Positions 11,894 to 20,639 of a stretch of 64,000 nucleotides of DNA are shown here, piece by piece. Position numbers and translations under genes: made by a program. Numbering within the stretch: position 1 is the stretch's first letter; every line of letters begins with the position of its first letter. Below the pieces are notes generated by a model. It had not been told where the DNA came from. It did no database searches and was given only the letters and a program-made list of their open reading frames with translations. The stretch comes from Albidovulum inexpectatum (lineage in GTDB: Bacteria > Pseudomonadota > Alphaproteobacteria > Rhodobacterales > Rhodobacteraceae). The stretch spans positions 186,001-250,000 of the forward strand of contig NZ_PRDS01000003.1 of assembly GCF_002927635.1 (NCBI RefSeq), written 5' to 3'.

Positions 11894-13438
11894 ATGAGCG
11901 AAGTTGCGGAAGGCCGGCGGTCGCGCAGTGGAGGCGGTGCCGCGCGCCGTGCGGCGCGCACCGCGGTGCGGATCGAATGCGCCAGGTATATCGAACGCAA
12001 CATCCCCAATCTCGAGATCCTCAACGAAGAGGCGCTCGAGATTATCGAGAACAATGCCGAAACCGTTCTGCAGGAAATCGGCGTGAATTTCGTCGACAAT
12101 CCCGCGGCGCTGAAGCTGTGGAAAGATGCGGGTGCGGATGTCGATGGCGAACGCGTGCGCATCCCACGCGGCCTGGCGCGCGAATTGTGCAAGACCGCGC
12201 CGTCCACCTTTGTCCAGCACGCGCGCAACCCGGAACGCAACGTGACGATCGGTGGGCGCAATCTGGTCCTGGCTCCGGTCTATGGCCCGCCCTTCGTGCG
12301 CGATGCCCAGGGCGGCCGCCGCTATGCGACGCTGGAAGATTTCCAGAAGTTCGTGAAGCTGGGCTTCATGTCCAAATGGCTGCACCATTCGGGCGGAACG
12401 GTCTGTGAGCCGACCGACATCCCGGTGAACAAGCGCCATCTGGACATGCTGCTGGCGCATATGACCCTGTCGGACAAGCCTTATATGGGGTCGGTCACGG
12501 AACCGTCCCGGGCCGAGGATTCGGTCGAGATGTCGAAGATCCTGTTTGGCCAGGATTTCGTGGAACAGAACACCGTGATGACCTCGCTCATCAACATCAA
12601 TTCGCCGCTTACCTTCGATTCGGTGATGATGGGCGCGCTTGAGGTCTATGCCCGCCACAATCAGGCCGCGATCATTTCGCCCTTCATCGTGGGTGGCGCG
12701 ATGGCCCCCGTCACCGTCGCGGGAACACTGACGCAGGTCCTGGCCGAGGTTCTGGCTGGCGTCGCCTACAGCCAGCTTATCCGGCCGGGCGCCCCGGTGA
12801 TCTTTGGGGCCTTCGTCACCTCGATCGACATGAACTCGGGTGCGCCGACCTTCGGGACGCCGGAAGCATCGCTGATCACCTATGGCGCGGGTCAGCTGGC
12901 AAGGCGTCTGGGTTTGCCATATCGTTCGGCGGGGGCGTTTACCGGGTCCAAGCTGCCCGATGCGCAGGCGGCCTACGAATCCGCCAACAGCCTGAACATG
13001 GGGCTTTTGTCGGGCGTGAACTTCATGCTTCACGCGTGCGGCTGGCTGGAAGGGGGGCTGGTTTCGTCGTTCGAGAAATTCGTGATGGATGCCGATCAGC
13101 TGGGCGTCCTGCATGGTCTGGCCCGTGGCGTGGATCTGTCGGAAAACGGTCAGGCCATGGACGCGATCCGCGAGGTCGGTCCGGGCGGACATTACCTGGG
13201 CTGCGCGCATACGCAGGCCAATTTCCGCGACGCGTTCTGGCGTACCGAGCTTCTGGACTACAAACCTTTCGAAACCTGGGAAGAAGAGGGCGCGCGCGAT
13301 ACCGTCGCGCTGGCCTCGGCACGCGTTGCCAAGATGCTGGCCGATTATCAAAAGCCCGCGATCGACCCTGCGGTCGAGGAGGCGCTGAAGGATTATGTCG
13401 CGCGCAAGAAGGCGTCGATGCCCGATTCCTTCATGTGA
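11894..13438 (+). CDS. MttB-family (trimethylamine methyltransferase-like) protein, non-pyrrolysine
   Basis: A 514-residue member of the MttB superfamily, whose characterised members move a methyl group from quaternary or tertiary amines (trimethylamine, glycine betaine, proline betaine) to a corrinoid protein. Typical phrases are EEALEIIENNAETVLQEIGV near residue 40, MLLAHMTLSDKPYMGSVTEP, and GGAMAPVTVAGTLTQVLAEV. The frame has no internal UAG, so it lacks the pyrrolysine of archaeal MttB and belongs to the larger bacterial branch. The ATG at 11894 follows AGGAG; an earlier in-frame start at 11786 is less likely. No corrinoid protein or reactivase gene is adjacent, so the methyl acceptor and the substrate are unknown. 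Confidence 0.82.
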   Translation: MSEVAEGRRSRSGGGAARRAARTAVRIECARYIERNIPNLEILNEEALEIIENNAETVLQEIGVNFVDNPAALKLWKDAGADVDGERVRIPRGLARELCKTAPSTFVQHARNPERNVTIGGRNLVLAPVYGPPFVRDAQGGRRYATLEDFQKFVKLGFMSKWLHHSGGTVCEPTDIPVNKRHLDMLLAHMTLSDKPYMGSVTEPSRAEDSVEMSKILFGQDFVEQNTVMTSLININSPLTFDSVMMGALEVYARHNQAAIISPFIVGGAMAPVTVAGTLTQVLAEVLAGVAYSQLIRPGAPVIFGAFVTSIDMNSGAPTFGTPEASLITYGAGQLARRLGLPYRSAGAFTGSKLPDAQAAYESANSLNMGLLSGVNFMLHACGWLEGGLVSSFEKFVMDADQLGVLHGLARGVDLSENGQAMDAIREVGPGGHYLGCAHTQANFRDAFWRTELLDYKPFETWEEEGARDTVALASARVAKMLADYQKPAIDPAVEEALKDYVARKKASMPDSFM

Positions 13439-13458
13439 TCGATACGCATTCACGCCTG

Positions 13459-13490
13459 CGGGCCGCCCGATCGGGCGGCCCGTTTCGTTT
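13459..13490 (+). terminator. Intrinsic terminator after the MttB-like gene
   Basis: A perfect palindrome centred at 13470/13471 (arms CGGGCCGCCC and complement, with GATC as the loop) is followed by TTTCGTTT. It lies 21 bases after the mttB-like stop and also separates it from the convergent DUF6477 gene. Confidence 0.8.
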
Positions 13491-13502
13491 GCTGCATGCG
13501 TG

Positions 13503-13811
13503 TCATTCGGCGGCCAGTCGCGTGGCCTGTGCTGCCTGCGCCAGCAGCGCGTATTCGCCCATCAGGGCGATCGTCACCTCCAGGTGACGAATGAAGTCGT
13601 ACCATTCGGCCCGTTCGCGCCGGATCGTGTTCAGCCGGGCTTCTTCCTCCAGCAGCAGGCGCAGCGCGGATTGCGGTGCCGGAGCATGCGGCAGGCGCAG
13701 AAGGCGTTTCAGATCCCGCTGCCGATCGTATTCGCCAAGCCCCGCACGCGCGGCGCGAACCAGCGTCGCCGGCCGGCGCAGGGCATGAACGGCGTCCATA
13801 AGGTTTTTCAT
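13503..13811 (-). CDS. DUF6477 family protein
   Basis: A 102-residue, arginine-rich, mostly helical protein, MKNLMDAVHALRRPATLVRA and onward, with a central acidic/basic run (LLLEEEARLNTIRRERAEWYDF) and no membrane segment or signal. It resembles a short family restricted to Rhodobacterales (DUF6477) with no assigned function. The ATG at 13811 follows GGGGA. The longer frame to 13877 would add residues without family character. It is divergent from the DUF6456 gene across nested inverted repeats. The family name is from memory and should be confirmed. Confidence 0.65.
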   Translation of the reverse strand: MKNLMDAVHALRRPATLVRAARAGLGEYDRQRDLKRLLRLPHAPAPQSALRLLLEEEARLNTIRRERAEWYDFIRHLEVTIALMGEYALLAQAAQATRLAAE

Positions 13812-13946
13812 GTCGGTATCCCCCGTCTTGACTGGATCAACCGAAACATGAATCGGAACCCGTCCCTGTTGCCGCATGATGCCAGGCAGCGAACGGTCTG
13901 GTCAGGAAAATTTATGTTTTATCAACGAATCTCGGCTCCGTGCTTG

Positions 13947-14002
13947 GCCTTAACCCGCCGGTAACGAAAACAACCCACGGTTGTGTACGTCGTGGTTAAG
14001 GC
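13947..14002. repeat. Nested inverted repeats between DUF6477 and DUF6456 genes
   Basis: An outer perfect 9-base inverted repeat (GCCTTAACC at 13947-13955, GGTTAAGGC at 13994-14002) encloses an inner one (ACAACC-CAC-GGTTGT at 13970-13984). The two are nearly concentric. The outer arms contain TTAACC, the CtrA half-site. The element ends 34 bases before the DUF6456 start and is a candidate operator. Confidence 0.5.
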
Positions 14003-14036
14003 AAAGTGAAACACCGGAACGAATTCGGGGAACTAC

Positions 14037-15173
14037 ATGACGGTCTCTATGCAGATTCCAGGCGGCGCGGCACTGCCTGCCTGGCTTCCCAAGAACGCTC
14101 GTCTCTATCTGCGCCATATCGAGGAAGGCCTGTCGCTGCGCGCGATCGCGCGGGACGAGGGCTGCCATGCCTCGACGATCATGCGCAAGGTTCGCGCGTT
14201 CGAAAACCGTCGTGACGATCCGCTGGTGGACGAGGCGCTGACGCGGCTTGGCCGACTGGTGTTCGGTTCCGGTGCCACTGTCGTTCAGACCCAATCCCAG
14301 ACCGAGGAAGGAGCCTGCCCCATGACCGCACCCATCCGCCACGCAAGCCCGAAGATCGTCGATCAGGCCACCCTGGAACGCGAGGCCCGCCGCATCCTGC
14401 GCCGCCTGTGCGAATTCGGCGCGGTTCTGGCCGTTGCCGGAGAACTGGACAAGGCGGCGGTGTTGAAGGGAACCGTTCGCACCGCCGTGGTGGATCGCGA
14501 GGTCGCCGAGGCCTTTGCCCTGAAGGACTGGATCGCGGTCAAGTCGGTGGGGCGGGTGACGACCTACCAGATCACGCAGGCTGGCCGCGCCGCGCTCAAG
14601 CGCCTGCTTGCCGAGGAGCAGGCCGCGCGCAACGCCGGCCTTGGAGATGCCGCCAACCCCTTTGCCGACCAGCATCGCGACGTCGAGGATCACGAGCTGA
14701 CCGACGACCAGACGGGCCAGCCGCGTCGCGTGCGGATCAACCTGTCGGAAAGCCCGCTGGCCATCCTTGCCCGGCGCAAGGACAAGGATGGCCGTCCTTT
14801 CCTGTCGCCCGATCTTGTCGCCGCGGGCGAACGTCTGCGCGAGGATTTCGAACTGGCCCAGATCGGACCGCGCGTTGCGCAGAACTGGGATCGGTTCCTG
14901 ACGGCCGGCGACCGCGGAAGCTTTGGTTCCGCGGATGCGCTGGGCGGGTCGTCGCGTGCGCGCGACCGTGTTGCCGCCGCCCTGCGCGATCTGGGGCCTG
15001 GCCTGGGCGATGTCGTGCTGCGCTGCTGCTGTTTCCTCGAAGGGCTGGAGGCCGTGGAAAAACGCATGGGCTGGTCGGCGCGCTCGGGCAAGATCGTCTT
15101 GCGCATTGCGCTGCAGCGGCTCAAGCGGCACTACGAGGAAACCTATGGCTGCCAATCTCCACTGATTGGCTGA
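14037..15173 (+). CDS. DUF6456 domain protein with N-terminal helix-turn-helix
   Basis: A 378-residue protein. Residues 15-60 read LPKNARLYLRHIEEGLSLRAIARDEGCHASTIMRKVRAFENRRDDP, a helix-turn-helix like those of sigma-factor region 4 or resolvase DNA-binding domains (shown here as separate parts: LSLRAIARDEGCHASTIMRK is the core). The middle has a winged-helix-like stretch, and the C-terminal 140 residues match the Rhodobacterales DUF6456 domain, including an unusual CCCF. It is probably a DNA-binding regulator conserved in the order, with unknown targets. The upstream inverted repeats suggest autoregulation. The ATG at 14037 is 34 bases after those repeats. The family name is from memory. 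Confidence 0.7.
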   Translation: MTVSMQIPGGAALPAWLPKNARLYLRHIEEGLSLRAIARDEGCHASTIMRKVRAFENRRDDPLVDEALTRLGRLVFGSGATVVQTQSQTEEGACPMTAPIRHASPKIVDQATLEREARRILRRLCEFGAVLAVAGELDKAAVLKGTVRTAVVDREVAEAFALKDWIAVKSVGRVTTYQITQAGRAALKRLLAEEQAARNAGLGDAANPFADQHRDVEDHELTDDQTGQPRRVRINLSESPLAILARRKDKDGRPFLSPDLVAAGERLREDFELAQIGPRVAQNWDRFLTAGDRGSFGSADALGGSSRARDRVAAALRDLGPGLGDVVLRCCCFLEGLEAVEKRMGWSARSGKIVLRIALQRLKRHYEETYGCQSPLIG

Positions 15174-15189
15174 CCTGTCCCCCGCCGAT

Positions 15190-15216
15190 ACGCCCGCCGT
15201 CCTGGCGGGCGTTCTT
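15190..15216 (+). terminator. Probable terminator after the DUF6456 gene
   Basis: A 9-base stem (ACGCCCGCC / GGCGGGCGT) with a 5-base loop is followed by a short TCTT tail. It lies 16 bases after the stop codon. Confidence 0.6.
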
Positions 15217-15317
15217 GCATCGCGCGCCATGCAATGCGGCCATGCGGTCTGCCTTCGCGATTGTTTTTGCCCGCGCAAGCGCGTAGATGAAAGGGAACCG
15301 CAGCAAGGAAAGAGCCC

Positions 15318-16268
15318 ATGCGCGACCTGAAGATCCCCGACCAGCGCCACCCGGAAAAGGCCCACCGCCCCGATCAGGAGCAGCCCAGGAAACCCGCATG
15401 GATCCGCGTGAAGGCGCCGACCTCCGAGGGCTACAGGAAGACGCGCGACATCCTGAAGGAAAACCGCCTGGTCACGGTCTGTGAGGAAGCCGGCTGCCCC
15501 AATGTCGGCGAATGCTGGAGCCAGGGCCACGCGACCATGATGATCATGGGCGAAATCTGCACGCGCGGCTGTTCCTTCTGCAACGTGGCCACCGGTCGCC
15601 CCGATGCCCTCGACCCGTTCGAGCCGGGCCGCGTCGCCCATGCCGTTCAGAAACTGGGTCTGGCCCATGTGGTGGTGACCAGCGTCGATCGCGATGATCT
15701 CGAGGATGGCGGGGCCGAGCATTTCGCCCAGACGATCCGCGCGATCCGCCATCGTTCCCCCGGAACCACGATCGAGGTCCTGACGCCGGACTTCCTGAAA
15801 TGCGGACCCGAGGCGCTTGAAAAGGTCGTCGAGGCCCGCCCGGACGTGTTCAACCACAATCTTGAAACGGTTCCCTCGCTCTATCCTTCGGTTCGCCCGG
15901 GCGCGCGCTATTTCCATTCGCTGCGCCTGCTGCAACGGGTGAAGGAGCTGGATCCGACGATGTTCACCAAGTCGGGCCTGATGGTGGGCCTGGGCGAAAC
16001 CGCCCAGGAGGTGCGCCAGGTGATGGACGACATGCGCTCGGCCGATGTCGATTTTCTGACGATCGGCCAATACCTGCAGCCCACGCCAAAGCACCATCGC
16101 GTCGTGCGCTTCGTGACACCCGAGGAATTCGCCGCCTATGAAAAGGCCGCCTATGGCAAGGGCTTCCTGATGGTTTCCGCCACCCCGCTGACACGGTCAT
16201 CCTATCACGCGGGCGAGGACTTTGCCCGCCTGCGCGCCGCGCGGCTGGCAAGGCTGGGCCGGGCCTGA
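15318..16268 (+). CDS. lipA: Lipoyl synthase
   Basis: Radical-SAM enzyme that inserts two sulfurs into octanoyl groups on E2 and H proteins, making lipoate in place. The 316-residue protein has both iron-sulfur cysteine sets. [12 protein letters not shown], with cysteines at about 55, 60 and 66, binds the auxiliary cluster. CTRGCSFC, with cysteines at about 81, 85 and 88, binds the SAM cluster. The closing region with [13 protein letters not shown] is also typical. The start follows AAGGAAAGAG. lipB is not adjacent. A hairpin follows the stop. Confidence 0.97.
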   Translation: MRDLKIPDQRHPEKAHRPDQEQPRKPAWIRVKAPTSEGYRKTRDILKENRLVTVCEEAGCPNVGECWSQGHATMMIMGEICTRGCSFCNVATGRPDALDPFEPGRVAHAVQKLGLAHVVVTSVDRDDLEDGGAEHFAQTIRAIRHRSPGTTIEVLTPDFLKCGPEALEKVVEARPDVFNHNLETVPSLYPSVRPGARYFHSLRLLQRVKELDPTMFTKSGLMVGLGETAQEVRQVMDDMRSADVDFLTIGQYLQPTPKHHRVVRFVTPEEFAAYEKAAYGKGFLMVSATPLTRSSYHAGEDFARLRAARLARLGRA

Positions 16269-16276
16269 AGATCTGC

Positions 16277-16313
16277 TGCGGCGCGGGGTGTCCCCCGCGC
16301 CGCACGCATGTTT
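16277..16313. terminator. Hairpin between lipA and the porin-like gene
   Basis: A 12-base perfect stem (TGCGGCGCGGGG with its complement, 4-base loop) is followed on the plus strand by a weak T-rich stretch. It sits between convergent stop codons and may serve both genes. Confidence 0.6.
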
Positions 16314-16320
16314 CGTTCGA

Positions 16321-17217
16321 TCAGAACTTGTAGCCAAGCGACAGGTCGAACACCGCGTCGGCATCCGACGAATCCAGGATACCGCCCTGCAGATATGCCC
16401 CGCTGGCAAAGCTGTAGGTGCCGCTGAGGCCATAGATGGCTGACAATCCGTCGATATCCAGCAGGCTGGCGGTCACCGCAACGGCCGAATTGGGCTGGTA
16501 GGTCGCCCAGGCCATCAGCGCATCGTCGACCAGGTTCGAGCCCACGGTATAGCCGATCCCGGCCTCGTAGTTCGCGCCCGTCGCGCCGATCTCGAGATGC
16601 AGGGTCGACTGGACCGAGGTCGACGGCAGCCAGACGCTTTCATAAGCGCCATTGACGAAGAAGCGGCCCGTGTCGAAGCTGACCGCGATGTCGGCGACAT
16701 CGACATCGGAATCGTCAAAGCGATGCAGCGACACCGCCCCCTTCAGCGCGCCATAATCGCCGTCGTAGCGCAGGCCGATCGGGGTCTCGCCATCCAGCAG
16801 ATAGGCATAGGTGACAATCCCATCCGTGAAGACTTGCGTTTCCGCCGCGAAGTATTGCGACCCACCGATTTCCGGCATGCGCGAATAGGTGCCGGCTGCG
16901 CTGCGCGGCACGCCGAAGCTGAACTTGCCATAGCTGGTGCGGTAGGTCAGAGCACCAAAGGCGATCAGCTCACCCTCGAACCCATCGCCGTCCAGACCGT
17001 ACAGTCCACCGTCAAAGCCCAGGCCGGTCTGGCCCAGACCCGGATCCACGGACAGGCTGACATCGCCGAAGACAAGGGTTTCGTCCGCGCCGTCACCCGA
17101 CAGGTATTCGAGCTCCAGAACGCCCAAAGTTTCGATGTTCACGTCCTGGGCGTTGACGGCCAGTGGCAGGAACGCTGCGGCGGCCATCGCGGACAGGGCC
17201 GCTTTGCGACTCATCAT
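16321..17217 (-). CDS. Porin-like outer-membrane beta-barrel protein
   Basis: A 298-residue exported protein. The first 23 residues, MMSRKAALSAMAAAAFLPLA and VNA, form a signal peptide cut before QDVNIETLG. The mature part alternates aromatic and glycine/aspartate residues in short strands and ends in LSLGYKF, a C-terminal phenylalanine as required for outer-membrane barrel insertion. It resembles the small porin-like proteins common in Rhodobacterales; substrate unknown. The start at 17217 (tandem ATGs) follows AAAGGGGA. An upstream in-frame start at 17322 would spoil the signal peptide. It stands alone downstream of the cytochrome genes. Confidence 0.75.
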   Translation of the reverse strand: MMSRKAALSAMAAAAFLPLAVNAQDVNIETLGVLELEYLSGDGADETLVFGDVSLSVDPGLGQTGLGFDGGLYGLDGDGFEGELIAFGALTYRTSYGKFSFGVPRSAAGTYSRMPEIGGSQYFAAETQVFTDGIVTYAYLLDGETPIGLRYDGDYGALKGAVSLHRFDDSDVDVADIAVSFDTGRFFVNGAYESVWLPSTSVQSTLHLEIGATGANYEAGIGYTVGSNLVDDALMAWATYQPNSAVAVTASLLDIDGLSAIYGLSGTYSFASGAYLQGGILDSSDADAVFDLSLGYKF

Positions 17218-17327
17218 GTTGGTTTCCCCTTTGGTACTTGTGTGCAGGCACGGGCTATGCCAGTCGCGGCCCGACCACAATTGATTTTCCTTGGGCAACA
17301 GCGGCTTGTGACCGCGCTGCAACGGGA

Positions 17328-18233
17328 TCAGGGCCGTTCGGCGACGGGCGGCACGCGCTTCAGATAGGCCGCAATGGCGGCGCGGTCCGATTCGGGCAGA
17401 TGGGCGGTATTCTGGACGACCAATGCCATGTGCCCGCCCGCGCTGTCATAGTCCGGTGTGAAGCCACTTGTCAGGTATTCGACGATATCGGCCTGCGACC
17501 AGTCCAGCGCGCCGGGCGTGATGTTGGGAATGCGCCCCTTTCCGTCCGGGCTGGGCGCACCGGCCAGCCATAGGTTCAGCTGCATTCCGCCCAGAGCGTT
17601 GCGCGGTGTGTGGCATTCGCCGCAATGGCCCAGCGCCTCGACCAGATAGCGGCCGCGCGCCTCCTGTTCGGTCAGATCGCCGGTCACGACCCAGTCGTCC
17701 GTCAGGAACAGAAGCTTCCAGCCCCCCAGTGCGGCACGGATGTTGAAGGGAAAGCCGACCTCATGCGGTTGCGAAGGCGTCGGATCGGGGGGCAGGGTCA
17801 TCAGGAATGCGTGCAGATCCGCGATGTCCTGCAGGTCCGCGCGGGCATAGCTGGCATAGGGAAAGGCGGGGTAATAGTGCTCTCCCTCTGGCGACACGCC
17901 CCGTTTCATCGCGTTGGCAAGGTCCAGTGCCGACCAGCTGCCGATCCCCGCCTGCGGATGGGGCGAGATGTTGGGCGCAACGAAGGTGCCAAAGGGCGAG
18001 GCAAAGCGCTGGCCGCCGCGCAGGATCAGCTTTTCGTCGCCCTTCGCATCGAAATCGGCATGGCAGCCCGCGCATCCCGCGGCCCAGAAAACCTGCTCGC
18101 CCCGCACCGGATCGCCGGTCAGCCCCGCCATTGCGTCCTGCGACAGGGGCTGCGGAGCCAGAAGGATCCATGCCGCCATGGCCAGACCCCCAAGGCCCGC
18201 AGCAAGCCAGATGATTCGCCGTTTCAAGGCCAT
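17328..18233 (-). CDS. Di-heme c-type cytochrome
   Basis: A 301-residue protein with an N-terminal membrane anchor or uncleaved signal (IIWLAAGLGGLAMAAWILLA, about residues 7-26) and two heme-binding motifs: CAGCH at about 54-58 and CGECH at about 204-208. Each begins a cytochrome c fold, with distal methionines expected later in each half (GGM after the second). It resembles the cytochrome subunits of periplasmic dehydrogenases or the sulfur/alcohol oxidation electron carriers. It lies 78 bases after the cytochrome c' gene in the same direction, so they are probably one operon. No dehydrogenase subunit is adjacent, so the electron donor is unknown. Confidence 0.85.
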   Translation of the reverse strand: MALKRRIIWLAAGLGGLAMAAWILLAPQPLSQDAMAGLTGDPVRGEQVFWAAGCAGCHADFDAKGDEKLILRGGQRFASPFGTFVAPNISPHPQAGIGSWSALDLANAMKRGVSPEGEHYYPAFPYASYARADLQDIADLHAFLMTLPPDPTPSQPHEVGFPFNIRAALGGWKLLFLTDDWVVTGDLTEQEARGRYLVEALGHCGECHTPRNALGGMQLNLWLAGAPSPDGKGRIPNITPGALDWSQADIVEYLTSGFTPDYDSAGGHMALVVQNTAHLPESDRAAIAAYLKRVPPVAERP

Positions 18234-18311
18234 GCCTTCCCCTTGGACGTTCTTTGCGTCAGCGATGGGTCAGGGGCGATGCGCGCCCCCGACCCAGTGC
18301 AGGATACGCCG

Positions 18312-18776
18312 TCAGTTCGGGATGCGCGTCGCCTTGTGGCAGCTGCCGCAGGACGCACCCAGCGGCCCCATCGCGGCCTTCAGCTGATCCAGCCCCTGGC
18401 CCGCCGCTTGCTGCATGGCCAGTGCGGCGTTCACGAACTCGGTATGCTTGCCGTCGTAATCGGTCTCGATGTCCCACAGCTTGGCATCGGCCGTCGTGGC
18501 GGGGTTGGCCGAATGGTCGGACCCTTCGGGCCACAGCAAGGATTCATCCAGCTGGGCCGATGCCGCCAGTGCATCCGCAGCGGCCTGCGCGGCCTCTGCA
18601 TTGTATTCCGCCTCGCCCTTGGCCATGGCGCCCAGACGGCCCAGGTTCAGCGCGCGGTAGGCCATGATGCCCTGCCGCGCCTTGATCTCCATCGCGAAGG
18701 GCGGCTTGTCCTGGGCAAGGCCCGCGCCCCCCATGACCATGGCGGCCAGTGTCAGTCCCGCAAAAAGCTTCTTCAT
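18312..18776 (-). CDS. Cytochrome c'
   Basis: A 154-residue periplasmic four-helix cytochrome. A signal peptide (residues 1-21, ending GAGLAQ) precedes a mature domain rich in Ala/Glu helices. The heme motif is near the C-terminus, CGSCHKATR with cysteines at about 143 and 146 and histidine at 147, as in cytochrome c'. Such proteins bind NO or shuttle electrons in denitrifying and phototrophic bacteria. The ATG at 18776 follows AGGGAG. It is the first gene of a likely two-gene unit with the di-heme cytochrome, divergent from a LysR regulator, across a 206-base gap that must hold both promoters. None is obvious apart from an AT-rich stretch around 18865-18885. Confidence 0.85.
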   Translation of the reverse strand: MKKLFAGLTLAAMVMGGAGLAQDKPPFAMEIKARQGIMAYRALNLGRLGAMAKGEAEYNAEAAQAAADALAASAQLDESLLWPEGSDHSANPATTADAKLWDIETDYDGKHTEFVNAALAMQQAAGQGLDQLKAAMGPLGASCGSCHKATRIPN

Positions 18777-18982
18777 CTGTTCGTCTCCCTGAAGGGTCTT
18801 CATGGATTTCGCCGTACCCGCAAGTGTAGCCGAGGCAAATTTTCACACCACTCGCAATTTTTGCATGTAACTGTTTAATATTCGCACAGGGCGCAAAAGG
18901 GCCCGGAACCTGGCGGTTTCCGAGACGACAGGATGGACGCAAGCCGCTGCCTTTGCCTGTCACGATCGCGTGAGGATGACGC

Positions 18983-19828
18983 ATGCGCACGAACTGGGAC
19001 GACATTCGCCACGTTCTGGCCGTGGCGCAGGAAGGTTCGGTCAGCGCGGCCGCGCGCAGGCTGGGGGTGAATCACGCCACCGTGCTGCGCCGGATCGCGG
19101 CATTCGAGACCGCCGCCGGCACGACGATCTTCGAACGCTCGGCCCGCGGCTATGAGGTTCCGGCCGAACGTGCCCGCCTCATCGCGGCCATGGAGGACGT
19201 GGAACAGGCCGTGTTGCGTGTCGCCCGCTTGATCGAGGGCAGCCGCGCGCCCGTCCATGGCGAGGTTCGGGTGACATCGACAGACAGTCTGTGCCGGTTC
19301 GTGTTGCCCGCGATCCTGGCCGATCTGCAGCGGGTCGAGCCGGGTCTTCGGGTCGAGCTTCTGTGCTCGAACGCGCATCTCGATCTTGGCCGGCTGCATG
19401 CCGATATCGCCGTGCGCCCGACCGAACGTCTGCCCGACGATCTGGCCGGCGAAGTCGCCGGACGAATGCGGTTCGGCGTGTTCCGCGCGCGCGGTTCGCA
19501 TGTCGAGACCTGGATCGGCGCCGCTGGGCCGCTTTCGCGCAGCGTGGCGGGCCGCTGGCTGGCATCATCCGTTCCCGCCGATCAGCGCGCAGGCGCGGCC
19601 GACAGTTTCATGGTCATGGCCGAGCTGGCCGCGCGGGGCCTTGGTCTTGCGTTGGTGCCGGTCGTCGTGGGCCGGGCCGATGCGCGGCTCGAGCCGGTCG
19701 AAGGGGCCGCGCCGCCCATGGACGTCCCGGTCTGGGTGGCCAGCCATGCGGATCTCGCCGATCTGCCGCGCATCGCGACGGTGCGCCGGGCGCTGGTCCG
19801 GGGCCTTGCCCGCGCGCTTGACGCGTGA
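18983..19828 (+). CDS. LysR-family transcriptional regulator
   Basis: A 281-residue regulator with the LysR helix-turn-helix at residues 5-60 (NWDDIRHVLAVAQEGSVSAA then LGVNHATVLRRIAAFE). A substrate-binding domain follows, in which VHGEVRVTSTDSLCRFVLPA and ELAARGLGLALVPVVVG are the usual landmarks. It is shorter than the average (about 300). It is divergent from the cytochrome c' operon, which is the obvious candidate target for a LysR protein, though no T-N11-A site could be picked out with confidence. Its stop codon abuts the stop of the convergent small membrane protein with no gap. Confidence 0.9.
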   Translation: MRTNWDDIRHVLAVAQEGSVSAAARRLGVNHATVLRRIAAFETAAGTTIFERSARGYEVPAERARLIAAMEDVEQAVLRVARLIEGSRAPVHGEVRVTSTDSLCRFVLPAILADLQRVEPGLRVELLCSNAHLDLGRLHADIAVRPTERLPDDLAGEVAGRMRFGVFRARGSHVETWIGAAGPLSRSVAGRWLASSVPADQRAGAADSFMVMAELAARGLGLALVPVVVGRADARLEPVEGAAPPMDVPVWVASHADLADLPRIATVRRALVRGLARALDA

Positions 19829-20020
19829 TCAGGGCAGCGGCCGGATCTGCGGGCGCGGGGGGCGTGCCGGCAGGCCGAACCAGTCGGGCAGAAGGCCCAG
19901 CCACTCGGCCCCGGCCAGGACCAGGCAGACCGCGATCACGCCCAGCACCAGCTTGACCATGCGCTCGGATGGCGGGTTGCGCGCCCATTTGGCCATCCGC
20001 AACAGGTGGCGGATATTCAT
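19829..20020 (-). CDS. Small single-pass membrane protein downstream of hpt
   Basis: A 63-residue protein, [20 protein letters not shown] followed by a hydrophobic helix [21 protein letters not shown], with a proline-rich C-terminus. I recognise similar short proteins beside hpt in Rhodobacterales, but no function is known. The start codon overlaps the hpt stop (ATGA), so translation is coupled. It is part of a longer open frame, but only this portion has a sensible start and membrane helix. Confidence 0.65.
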   Translation of the reverse strand: MNIRHLLRMAKWARNPPSERMVKLVLGVIAVCLVLAGAEWLGLLPDWFGLPARPPRPQIRPLP

Positions 20021-20574
20021 TCCTTCGGCTCCGGCTGTTCCAGCATGCGGACCTTGCCGATATAGGGCAGGTTCCGGTCCCGCTGGGCATAGTCGATGCC
20101 ATAGCCCACGACGAATTCGTCGGGAATCGTGAACCCCGTCCATGTCGCCCGGATCGGCACTTCCCGGCGCGAGGGCTTGTCGAGCAGCGCACAGACCTCG
20201 AGCCGGCGCGGCTCGCGGTTCTTCAGCAGGCGCAGGACATGGTGCAGGGTAAAGCCCGTATCCACGATGTCCTCGACCACCAGCACGTCGCGCCCGGCGA
20301 TCTCGCCCCGCAGATCCTTCAGGATGCGCACCTCGCGGCTGGATTCCATCGCATTGCCGTACGAGGACGCCTCGAGGAAATCGACCTCGACGGGCAGGTC
20401 GATCTCGCGCACCAGGTCGGCGATGAAGACGAAGCTGCCGCGCAGCAGCCCCACGACGACCAGCTTGTCGGTGCCCGCAAAGGCGCGCGTGATCTCGCGC
20501 GCCAGTTCCTCGACCCGGGCTGCGATGGCCTTGGCCGAGATCATCTCGTCGATCACATGATTCTGCCGCGTCAT
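20017..20574 (-). CDS. hpt: Hypoxanthine phosphoribosyltransferase
   Basis: Salvages hypoxanthine (and often guanine) with PRPP to IMP/GMP. The 185-residue enzyme shows [20 protein letters not shown] (PPi loop) and the PRPP-binding motif [20 protein letters not shown] around residues 95-115, then a flexible loop and the closing [16 protein letters not shown]. The ATG at 20574 follows AAGGGGG. The longer frame to 20601 has no better start. It overlaps the small membrane protein gene by four bases. With guaB elsewhere in the window it belongs to purine metabolism, but is not linked to it in an operon. Confidence 0.95.
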   Translation of the reverse strand: MTRQNHVIDEMISAKAIAARVEELAREITRAFAGTDKLVVVGLLRGSFVFIADLVREIDLPVEVDFLEASSYGNAMESSREVRILKDLRGEIAGRDVLVVEDIVDTGFTLHHVLRLLKNREPRRLEVCALLDKPSRREVPIRATWTGFTIPDEFVVGYGIDYAQRDRNLPYIGKVRMLEQPEPKE

Positions 20575-20639
20575 GTGGCCCCCTTGAATTTCCGGCACCA
20601 TTTAGCGACACGGAGGGCCAGAGTCACGAAGGACCCACG

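Noticed and set aside
13395-13964. A 189-codon plus-strand open frame
   Set aside because: It overlaps the MttB-like gene end, a terminator and the DUF6477 gene on the other strand, and has no motif.
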